Of a stretch of 5,800 nucleotides of DNA, positions 1-5,663 are shown piece after piece (the stretch's first letter is position 1; every line of letters starts with the position of its first letter). The stretch comes from Candidatus Thorarchaeota archaeon. GTDB lineage: Archaea; Asgardarchaeota; Thorarchaeia; Thorarchaeales; Thorarchaeaceae. The position numbers and the translations under genes were made by a program. Below the pieces are notes generated by a model. That model saw only the letters and a list, made by a program, of their open reading frames with translations. It did no database searches and was not told the DNA's origin. The stretch spans positions 1 to 5,800 of the forward strand of contig JAEOUL010000059.1 in assembly GCA_016839345.1 (NCBI GenBank). The letters are read 5' to 3'.

Positions 1-80
1 CCATTTCTCATTTTCACAAGAGACCATTCGAGGTTTCTATACCTTCAGTTGCCCCTCCTGTTCTGACATTATCAACGTAA

Positions 81-124
81 TTGCTATCATAGGTTAGTAC
101 TCGCATACTATGATCTGGTAGCAA
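81..124. repeat. Imperfect inverted repeat in the upstream region
   Basis: The left arm TTGCTATCATAG (81-92) pairs with CTATGA (108-113) plus TAGCAA (119-124). The right arm carries a 5-base bulge (TCTGG) and the loop is 15 bases. The inner part, ATCATAG (86-92) against CTATGAT (108-114), is a perfect 7-bp dyad, and a second, competing dyad TAGTA/TACTA sits at 95-99 and 106-110. It lies about 160 bp upstream of the first gene. It could be a regulator-binding site, a hairpin ending an upstream transcript, or chance. Nothing else in 1-240 looks like a gene. Confidence 0.35.
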
Positions 125-148
125 TAACCAAGCAGGATATGGTGTTTC

Positions 149-166
149 TATGAACTATTATGAACT
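149..166. repeat. Direct repeat TATGAACT x2 with 10-bp phase
   Basis: TATGAACT occurs at 149-156 and again at 159-166, start to start 10 bp. That places both copies on the same face of the DNA helix, as expected for a cooperatively bound operator. It lies about 80 bp upstream of the box A element of the acidic surface-protein gene. The two copies are short, so chance is a serious alternative. Confidence 0.3.
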
Positions 167-244
167 CTCATAAGTGTGCTACGACAAGAAAAGGATGTAT
201 TAGAGCGTCTTTAGAATACGTTTCTGAAATCTTCTTAATGCTTA

Positions 245-253
245 TTATAAATA
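245..253 (+). promoter_or_regulatory. Box A (TATA) promoter of the acidic surface-protein gene
   Basis: The stretch TTATAAATA is a good archaeal box A. Its centre is about 35 bp upstream of the ATG at 284. With the usual spacing of about 25 bp to the transcription start, the transcript would begin near 275 and carry only a leader of about 10 bases. This agrees with the absence of a Shine-Dalgarno sequence before that ATG. Confidence 0.6.
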
Positions 254-283
254 GAAATTGGATGTTCTTACTAGTGATCTAAA

Positions 284-1594
284 ATGAAGCACGCAATGAT
301 GAGTAAAGCCTTACTTCTGTTGTTCTTGTTTCTTCTTGTATCATCCACTGCCAATGTCAACGCGTACACTTTGGCGGATGATGATAGTGAAGAAGAAGAA
401 GACGATGACACAACGACCACAGAAGAAGAAAATGATGATGACCAGCACGAGCCCGACCATGAGCGAGATGAGAGCGGAACGGTATGGGTGCAAACCGACA
501 TCATGACGATACGATTGGATGCCGAGAAGCCTATCTATCAGTATTGGTATACACCAGACGTGAATGGTAGTCTTTCACGTTTTCAAGTGAGTTATCTTAT
601 GGTAGTGGAGTTCGAGGACCAAAATGGTGATGGTGTGTATCAAATAAACGAAACCATCCAATTTGCACCTCTTGATGCCTTCGACTGGACTCTAAAGACA
701 GGGGCAATAACAGATAGCGATGGCAAAAACACCGAAGTCTATGCGTCTTATACAAAAGGTGGTCTTACCGGAGAGGATTGGGATGATGACTGGTTTGAGG
801 ATTGGATGCCGGGTTATAGTGATGATGAAGATAATGACGATCAATCCTTCCTAGCAGATGACGAAGGTGAGGAGGATGAAGAGGACACCGATGACAATGA
901 AACATTGAGTCTGGATCAGTTCAAGACAATGACTATGCAGTTCTACGCCCACATCTACGCAGAGGATCATTTTGGAAAGGTCCGAGATGATGAGGGTATT
1001 CAAGCTAACTACACCATCAGTGGAGGAGTCGAGCTTAAGATTGACATAGAGATTGGTAACTTCCCATACCAATCAAATACCTCCAAAGTAGCCGTACTGA
1101 ACTACATTCAAGAGGATGTTGCATCAGATGGTGAAAATCATTACTTCGAACTTCACGAAGATGACCATGATGAGGAAATCGATTCCGAGGATGAATGGGA
1201 AATTAGTGACGATCTTGGAGAGAAGTTCTTTGATGATGATGAGAATGACATACAGGAATTATCACTAATTGAAGCGAATACAAATACAACTCGCGGATTC
1301 TATCGTTGGTTAGATAAAGCGGTTCAAACCCTACCCAATGGTTCGAAAACAGCTGTTGATGTAGATGCATCATACTGGGCTAACGGAAATGCTCTGTTGC
1401 TGTTCTTCGCCTATCCAAACTTTGATGGGGGTTCAGTACTTCACGATCCCTCGATGAAGTTTATTGAAAGTGCATCACCAGTACCGTTACCTACGGGTAG
1501 TGTTTTGGAGATTCCACTTGAAATCACAATTGGAGCAGCTGCCCTTAGTATTGCCACGATAGCAATTATTGGAGTAGCTCTAAAACGACGTTAG
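284..1594 (+). CDS. Secreted, C-terminally anchored acidic surface protein
   Basis: A 436-residue protein that I cannot assign to a named family. Seen: an N-terminal signal peptide (K8, hydrophobic core about 9-19, probable cleavage after A27); a beta-rich domain (about 65-160); a second beta-rich domain (about 213-400) ending in an HDPS motif at 387-390; a short Pro/Thr linker; a hydrophobic anchor (about 415-433); and a KRR tail at the C-terminus. Three Asp/Glu-rich segments interrupt it: 31-64 (21 of 34 acidic), 164-206 (25 of 43) and 292-322. Residues 112-123 match the EF-hand loop pattern (D112, N114, D116, G117, E123). Seven N-X-S/T sequons (N94, N122, N205, N242, N265, N334, N352) fit an exported, glycosylated protein. 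Inference: it sits outside the membrane, held by the C-terminal helix, and may bind calcium or other cations. Neighbouring proteins are not acidic, so this is not general halophile adaptation. The first ATG was chosen from box A spacing; M5 and M6 are alternatives. Confidence 0.85.
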   Translation: MKHAMMSKALLLLFLFLLVSSTANVNAYTLADDDSEEEEDDDTTTTEEENDDDQHEPDHERDESGTVWVQTDIMTIRLDAEKPIYQYWYTPDVNGSLSRFQVSYLMVVEFEDQNGDGVYQINETIQFAPLDAFDWTLKTGAITDSDGKNTEVYASYTKGGLTGEDWDDDWFEDWMPGYSDDEDNDDQSFLADDEGEEDEEDTDDNETLSLDQFKTMTMQFYAHIYAEDHFGKVRDDEGIQANYTISGGVELKIDIEIGNFPYQSNTSKVAVLNYIQEDVASDGENHYFELHEDDHDEEIDSEDEWEISDDLGEKFFDDDENDIQELSLIEANTNTTRGFYRWLDKAVQTLPNGSKTAVDVDASYWANGNALLLFFAYPNFDGGSVLHDPSMKFIESASPVPLPTGSVLEIPLEITIGAAALSIATIAIIGVALKRR

Positions 1595-1599
1595 CATTC

Positions 1600-1637
1600 A
1601 ATGACTGGGGGAGCTATGCTCCTCCAAACCAGTCATT
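1600..1637 (+). terminator. Hairpin after the surface-protein gene
   Basis: AATGACTGG (1600-1608) pairs perfectly with CCAGTCATT (1629-1637). An inner stem GGAGC (1610-1614) with GCTCC (1618-1622) closes a three-base loop. One unpaired base on the left and six on the right lie between the stems. It starts five bases after the stop codon. No long T-run follows, only the weak tract TTTCT, so it may be a terminator, a 3'-end stabiliser or a processing site. It lies about 40 bp before the next gene and could limit read-through into it. Confidence 0.55.
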
Positions 1638-1677
1638 TCTATGGATTTATCAGCCTTGATTTTCAGGTAGTGATACT

Positions 1678-2682
1678 ATGTTCTGTTGGCCAACTGGAAA
1701 GAGTAACGCTTTGATTCTGGTAATAGCATTTGCATTGCTTGTTCTATCAATGCCTCTTAATGCATCTGGACAAACTACACAGGACATTCTAATGGAGGAT
1801 GTAACAGTAGATGTCGAACTGTCTGAAACAGGAAAGAGCCGAGTTGCATTTTCAGCCAGTATCACTAACAGAAGAGAAACTTCGCTTAGTGTTTTTGATA
1901 TCAGAGTAGATATCAGAGAATTGGAAATAGAATTGGTTACTATAGACGATGTGAATGCATCTGCTACGATAATAGCAGAGAGCAACTACGCATTAATTCG
2001 AGTGTCTCCTGAAACCTCATTGTCCGCTCATTCAAGTTATTTCTTTGAGATATACTATACAACAGAAATACTCCAAGAAAGCGTTGGTGTATGCAATGAA
2101 AGAAATCTGTGTCTTGAAAATGCTCTCTTCTATGTAAGACCACTCAACGAATTTAGAAATTTCACATTTATGATGGCACTCCCCCCTCACTCTATATTAG
2201 ACGAACGCTCTTCACCACTATTTCCGCAACCTACTATGAATTACACAGATGGTTCAAGATTGATTTTTGTTTGGCAAACCGAACTAATACTTCCAGGTCA
2301 AGAACAAGTATTCATTGTCAAGTATGGGCTTCCACATGTCCAACCAGCTGTAATGGATGATAGCATGAATACTATGTTACTTGTGATCCTTGCAGGATTT
2401 TCTGGTGCCGCTATCATTATCGTTGTTCAAAGACTACCTAATCTAATCAGGGCTGCAAGAGTCCCCCGAGTAATATTGAATCAAGGTATGACAGATCATG
2501 AACAACAAGTGATACAGATTCTTACTCGAAAAGGTGGTTCATGTCCCCAGCGTGACATCTACGATGATTTGGGAATGTCTCAATCATTGGCAAGCATGGT
2601 ATTGACAGGATTAGAACAAAGGGGAATTATTAGGAGATTCAGAGAAGGTCGGGAGAATATCATACATCTCGTGGAGGAATAA
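1678..2682 (+). CDS. Membrane-anchored winged-helix regulator (COG2512-like)
   Basis: A 334-residue one-component regulator. Order: signal peptide (K8, hydrophobic 11-27, cleavage near S30-G31); an outward-facing, probably beta-sandwich domain (about 33-225) with sequons N93, N161 and N188 and a cysteine pair C139/C145 that could form a disulfide; a transmembrane helix (about 232-251); a basic juxtamembrane stretch; and a cytoplasmic winged helix-turn-helix (about 271-332). In the last, 'GGSCPQRDIYDDLGMSQ' gives helices 2-3, 301-316 is the recognition helix and the R/E/G-rich stretch 319-331 is the wing. The family layout is that of archaeal predicted membrane-associated transcriptional regulators (COG2512). 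Inference: an extracellular or envelope signal changes DNA binding at the inner membrane face; ligand and targets are unknown. AGGT (1665-1668) nine bases before the ATG may serve as a ribosome binding site, and ATTTAT (1645-1650) as a weak box A. The gene converges with the kinase-like gene, 12 bp apart. Confidence 0.85.
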   Translation: MFCWPTGKSNALILVIAFALLVLSMPLNASGQTTQDILMEDVTVDVELSETGKSRVAFSASITNRRETSLSVFDIRVDIRELEIELVTIDDVNASATIIAESNYALIRVSPETSLSAHSSYFFEIYYTTEILQESVGVCNERNLCLENALFYVRPLNEFRNFTFMMALPPHSILDERSSPLFPQPTMNYTDGSRLIFVWQTELILPGQEQVFIVKYGLPHVQPAVMDDSMNTMLLVILAGFSGAAIIIVVQRLPNLIRAARVPRVILNQGMTDHEQQVIQILTRKGGSCPQRDIYDDLGMSQSLASMVLTGLEQRGIIRRFREGRENIIHLVEE

Positions 2683-2694
2683 GATATCTCGTAA

Positions 2695-4194
2695 TCATTT
2701 TGGGATGGGGAATACAAAGACGCAGTGGCAGTTCCCTGCAGGTGTTGTATCAAGCCACTCTATACGACCGCCATACCGTTTCATCAGAAGTTTTATTGTG
2801 AAGAGGTCTAGACCGAGGGATACACTTCCACTGAGGCTTGATTGACGTAGGAGTTCTCGAACTTCCAGTGGTATGGGTTTTGTATCTGATTTGATCTCGA
2901 CACTGAGTGATTGGTCTGTTTCACTGAATGAAACGGATATTGAAACAGAATTTGATGATTTGATTTTTACATTGTAAATAATGACATTGAGAAAAACCAA
3001 ACTCAACAAGTCATCAGCGAGAACAAAGTGAGTTTCATTGTCGGGATATTCAAGTTTGAAAATATCTTTCTCAAGAAGATCTTCAGCTGTATCGATTGCC
3101 TCTGCAATTGATTTTACCAAGTCAATCCTTACCAAGTCCTTATGAAGCCCAGTCTTGATACTTGTTAGTTGGAGCACTTGATGATTGACCAAAATGGCAT
3201 CTCTGCTTAGGACTCTTGCGGCAGAACGAGATTCCAAATCCTCAATACTGCCTTGCTGAGCATGATCAAGAATATCTAGATACGTCACCAAACCCTGTAA
3301 AAGATTTCCCATTTTGTGGGTCCACATATTCAGATAATACTCGCTCTCTCTGGTTCTTTCTTCTAGAAGACCTTCGAGAACCTTGTGAGGGTCTAGTATT
3401 GATGTCAGAAATTGGACTGCAACAATTAGCAGATATCCAGTAATCAGACTTCCAACCCAAAGCAATTCTGCTACTTGAAGTGGGTCCCATAGAATGATAA
3501 TGAAGAAGGTACCTGTTATCCAATGTGTCAGTGAGAGCAATAATGTGAGGTCCAATGTATCTCTCGTATGCACCCACCGAAAGGAAAGCCGAATTGCCGC
3601 TAGAATTTGGGAGAACAGAAAACTCAGTGAAATGACCATCCCGATTGGAGTTATTCCTTCGATACCACCACCCTCGGGATATGTCATGAGAAAAACTGGT
3701 TCCGGGCTCAGGAAGAACCACAAACTAATGAAGGGCGTAATAATTGCGCCCCATATTATTAGAAATAGGGTGCTCGCAAAATTAGGCTTTGTACCGCTAT
3801 AGAAAGAGCTCAGAAGAATCGGAGGTATAACGATAACAACAAACCCCATTCCGAGTGTTCGATTTCTCGCTCGGTCCGCAAAGAGGACAGACCATTCTGC
3901 TGATGAGGGATGAGTCACAAGAAATAGGAATGCCCAAAGAATGATGTTCAAACCCATCAGGGTCAGCATAAGTCCTCTTATCTCTCTTGTCTGAAAATAT
4001 GAAACAAATGAATAGGTTCCAACTCCACCTGCTGTTACTGCAAGGATAAACAGCAGCATGACCATCCAATAGGAGAATCGCTCAAGAGGGATGATAACCC
4101 ATGCAAACCCCGAAATTGCCATAATCAAGAAGAAGAGTAGTCCGAGTGTGAACAGTAACACCGCAATAATCTCGGCCCATTCATGTTTAGGCAC
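2695..4194 (-). CDS. Eight-helix membrane sensor with degenerate histidine-kinase core
   Basis: A 499-residue protein. Residues about 8-266 contain eight hydrophobic helices (near 8-35, 42-66, 73-94, 114-133, 141-163, 184-202, 215-236, 243-266). A charged coiled linker (271-288) leads to a dimerisation/phosphoacceptor helix with H-box 'THKMGNLLQ' around H293, which resembles the HR-x-x-N-x-L-Q box of HisKA_2 proteins. The C-terminal part is a HATPase_c-type fold: N-box region 399-410 (N403 kept, the second Asn position is Y407 with N408 next to it), a G2-like stretch S455-L462 and the final 'YGGRIEW' strand (474-480). The G1 box, normally DxGxG, reads SDTKP at 436-440, so the Asp and both Gly are absent. 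Known: intact members autophosphorylate a His and pass the phosphate to a response regulator. Inference: this one may be a weak kinase or a pseudokinase sensor. No response regulator is seen nearby. The GTG start is the first available, because an in-frame TGA lies 18 bases upstream; it has no well-spaced ribosome binding site. Confidence 0.8.
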   Translation of the reverse strand: MPKHEWAEIIAVLLFTLGLLFFLIMAISGFAWVIIPLERFSYWMVMLLFILAVTAGGVGTYSFVSYFQTREIRGLMLTLMGLNIILWAFLFLVTHPSSAEWSVLFADRARNRTLGMGFVVIVIPPILLSSFYSGTKPNFASTLFLIIWGAIITPFISLWFFLSPEPVFLMTYPEGGGIEGITPIGMVISLSFLFSQILAAIRLSFRWVHTRDTLDLTLLLSLTHWITGTFFIIILWDPLQVAELLWVGSLITGYLLIVAVQFLTSILDPHKVLEGLLEERTRESEYYLNMWTHKMGNLLQGLVTYLDILDHAQQGSIEDLESRSAARVLSRDAILVNHQVLQLTSIKTGLHKDLVRIDLVKSIAEAIDTAEDLLEKDIFKLEYPDNETHFVLADDLLSLVFLNVIIYNVKIKSSNSVSISVSFSETDQSLSVEIKSDTKPIPLEVRELLRQSSLSGSVSLGLDLFTIKLLMKRYGGRIEWLDTTPAGNCHCVFVFPIPK

Positions 4195-4260
4195 TTCTGG
4201 CGACGCGATTCACCCCTTGGCAACATGTCGGTATGAGTCCAATCATAATCAACATGGCGC

Positions 4261-4270
4261 ACAATAAAGC
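4261..4270 (-). promoter_or_regulatory. Possible box A promoter of the kinase-like gene
   Basis: Read on the minus strand the element is GCTTTATTGT, preceded by GGAA, which can serve as a BRE. A start of transcription about 25 bp downstream would fall near 4241, giving a leader of about 47 bases before the GTG at 4194. The match to the archaeal TATA consensus is only fair. Confidence 0.35.
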
Positions 4271-4315
4271 TTCCTGAGATTGATTGAATACTGAACAGGA
4301 AATGTATCTTGCATT

Positions 4316-4333
4316 CATATGCTGCATATGCTG
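4316..4333. repeat. Perfect tandem 9-bp repeat CATATGCTG x2
   Basis: CATATGCTG occurs twice without spacer (4316-4324 and 4325-4333). Each copy holds the palindrome CATATG, so two small dyads are stacked 9 bp apart. The repeat lies immediately upstream of the candidate box A at 4338-4345 and inside the divergent promoter region, a typical place for an operator. The role is inferred from position only. Confidence 0.4.
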
Positions 4334-4337
4334 AGAT

Positions 4338-4345
4338 GCTTTATG
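4338..4345 (+). promoter_or_regulatory. Possible box A promoter of the small membrane gene
   Basis: GCTTTATG resembles a weak archaeal box A. Transcription would begin near 4367, leaving a leader of about 28 bases that contains the ribosome binding site at 4383-4389. The remainder of the divergent region (4195-4395) shows no further gene that I can support. Confidence 0.35.
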
Positions 4346-4380
4346 CGTTGAAACGAATAGACACTCAAGTGAGATTTAGA

Positions 4381-4389
4381 AAGGAGTGA
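4381..4389 (+). promoter_or_regulatory. Ribosome binding site fixing a TTG start
   Basis: AAGGAGTGA ends six bases before the TTG at 4396. The same nine bases precede hdrB on the other strand, so this is a recurring Shine-Dalgarno form in this genome. It supports translation from TTG rather than from the later in-frame ATG at 4435. The nearby ATG at 4403 is in another frame and hits a stop after ten codons. Confidence 0.65.
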
Positions 4390-4395
4390 AAAGAA

Positions 4396-4680
4396 TTGAG
4401 CCATGTTTTTACTATCATTATATTTGTTGGACTGATGTTTCTGTTTCTGCTTCTTGCATTCGGATCTGGTGCTCTTGACACCTATTTGAAAGGGTACAGT
4501 TTCTATGTGGAAGCAGTTGATCGACAGTTGATGGCCTCTGATGCCCAGTCTGAAGATTTGAATCCTGATGTGTTGTTGCGACAACCTTGGAGAGGGGAGG
4601 AAAACGGAAGAGCACAAGCTCTCTATGGGTGCCAAGGAATCAAGAAGCAAAGACGGGAAAGGACATATGGTCTTGATTGA
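4396..4680 (+). CDS. Small single-pass membrane protein, function unknown
   Basis: A 94-residue protein that I do not recognise. Residues 4-23 form one strongly hydrophobic helix. A short amphipathic stretch follows (about 27-46), then a polar, charged tail that ends in a basic cluster (K83, K84, R86, R87, R89). With only H3 before the helix and a basic C-terminus, the tail is likely cytoplasmic by the positive-inside rule. There is no signal-peptidase-like site and no recognisable domain; it does not look like a standard prepilin because no basic leader precedes the helix. It is transcribed divergently from the kinase-like gene and convergently with hdrB (21-bp gap). The start is TTG, chosen because of a strong ribosome binding site six bases upstream. 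It could be a partner of the adjacent sensor or a diverged remnant of a longer gene; the last 25 residues are the least certain part. Confidence 0.6.
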   Translation: MSHVFTIIIFVGLMFLFLLLAFGSGALDTYLKGYSFYVEAVDRQLMASDAQSEDLNPDVLLRQPWRGEENGRAQALYGCQGIKKQRRERTYGLD

Positions 4681-4701
4681 GTAGGGTAGGAAGAATATCA
4701 T

Positions 4702-5649
4702 CTACTCTGATGCTGTAGCATCTTCAGCCTTGTTCCTCTCGATTCCTAGGATTTCCCATGCTGGCTCGCTTTTTCTTTGCATGTATTGGAGATGTGTTGT
4801 TAGGCCAAATTCATCGGGATCATGACCAAATGCTAATGCAAGCAGCTCCGTGACATGCATGACGTCATAGCGAAACTCTTTCTCAAAGAACTTCTGAATC
4901 TCAACCTGACCTAGGTCAAGCTGTAGTTCGCAGAATGGGCATGGTGTCACAATGATATCAGCCCCTCCCGCTGCCTCTATGCTCTCGAACTTCTGACGAG
5001 TGAAGTCCAACGAGGTCTTCACATCAGCTGTGCGTACGGCACCTCCGGCACCACAGCATATGAGCTCATCTTTGTAGGGAACGTATTCTGCACCAGATGC
5101 TTCACATAGTTCCCTGAAGATATGAGGTCGTTCTGAATCATCCTTCTTCTTGATTAATTTAGGCCTCATCCAATGACAGCCTGGATGCAATGCCATTCGT
5201 ACACCCTTGAAGGATCTCGTGACTCGTTTTCGAATCTTTTCAAGTCCTGCAGTATTATAGAGTGCATCAACATAATGAGTGACTTCGATAGTTCCTTTGA
5301 ATTCCCTGTCAATCTCTGCCAAGTTCTCATTGACTGCAGCACGAAGTTCTTCATCGTGTTTCAGTTCATGATTTGAATCCCAAAGACTGGCAAAACAGCC
5401 ATTACATCCAGTGGTAATGTCATGACCACCTTCTTCTGCAAGAGTGAGATTTCTGGCGGCTATTGTTGCCCAAGTGACTCTATCAAATGAACCAAAGACT
5501 CCGGGAGCTGGACAGCATGTGGCACCTTTCAAATCAAGGAGATCCATGTCTAGGTCCTCGAAGACTAGTCTCGTAGCTTTCTCAACACTGGGGTAACGAT
5601 GTGGAATCACACAGCCCAAAAAATGATAGAACGCGGGTCTCTTTGTCAT
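4702..5649 (-). CDS. hdrB: CoB-CoM heterodisulfide reductase-type subunit B
   Basis: A 315-residue HdrB with two complete CCG domains. Numbered from the ATG at 5649, the first is C13-X31-C45C46-X35-C82-X2-C85 and the second C158-X39-C198C199-X37-C237-X2-C240, closely matching the family signature. In characterised HdrABC these cysteines bind two non-cubane [4Fe-4S] clusters where the disulfide is cleaved, with electrons arriving through HdrC from the flavin of HdrA. All cluster-binding cysteines are kept, so the enzyme should be functional. Length is normal. It is a soluble cytoplasmic subunit. It follows hdrC directly, the standard gene order. The ATG at 5649 is preferred over an in-frame GTG at 5658 because the ribosome binding site AAGGAGTGA runs over that GTG. 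Whether the substrate is CoM-S-S-CoB or another disulfide cannot be told from this window. A paralogous HdrB-like protein is the alternative. Confidence 0.93.
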   Translation of the reverse strand: MTKRPAFYHFLGCVIPHRYPSVEKATRLVFEDLDMDLLDLKGATCCPAPGVFGSFDRVTWATIAARNLTLAEEGGHDITTGCNGCFASLWDSNHELKHDEELRAAVNENLAEIDREFKGTIEVTHYVDALYNTAGLEKIRKRVTRSFKGVRMALHPGCHWMRPKLIKKKDDSERPHIFRELCEASGAEYVPYKDELICCGAGGAVRTADVKTSLDFTRQKFESIEAAGGADIIVTPCPFCELQLDLGQVEIQKFFEKEFRYDVMHVTELLALAFGHDPDEFGLTTHLQYMQRKSEPAWEILGIERNKAEDATASE

Positions 5650-5654
5650 ATCGC

Positions 5655-5663
5655 TCACTCCTT
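5655..5663 (-). promoter_or_regulatory. Ribosome binding site of hdrB, overlapping the hdrC stop
   Basis: Read on the minus strand this is AAGGAGTGA, ending five bases before the ATG at 5649 (GGAG ends eight bases before it). The TGA of hdrC forms its last three bases (5657-5655). The in-frame GTG at 5658-5656 lies inside the site and cannot be served by it, which decides the start of hdrB. The arrangement suggests coupled translation of hdrC and hdrB. Confidence 0.7.

Noticed and set aside
1..283. RNA gene, CRISPR array or 3' end of an upstream gene
   Set aside because: No tRNA-like cloverleaf, no regularly spaced repeats and no frame long enough to be a gene end were found; only short repeats and a promoter are visible.
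374..475. GAY/GAR trinucleotide run as a non-coding microsatellite
   Set aside because: It stays in frame inside a well-supported gene and encodes the acidic segment after the signal peptide; it is described there instead.
3266..3721. A 151-codon minus-strand reading frame in another frame inside the kinase-like gene
   Set aside because: It lies wholly within a 499-codon protein with convincing membrane helices and kinase motifs; it is a frame shadow.
4187..4255. A 22-codon upstream reading frame overlapping the GTG start of the kinase-like gene by 8 bases
   Set aside because: The most likely promoter (4261-4270) would start transcription near 4241, after its ATG, and it lacks a ribosome binding site. 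Translational coupling cannot be excluded but is not supported.
4625..4684. A +1 frame end for the small membrane protein (about 19 codons from an ATG at 4625, ending at TAG)
   Set aside because: There is no slippery sequence or internal evidence for a frameshift; the unshifted frame stays open to its own stop at 4680.
4315..4701. A 128-codon minus-strand reading frame beginning right after the hdrB stop codon
   Set aside because: It has no ribosome binding site, its composition is Ser/Gln/Ile-rich as in antisense frames, it has no recognisable domain, and it lies opposite the small membrane gene, which has a good ribosome binding site and a clear membrane helix.
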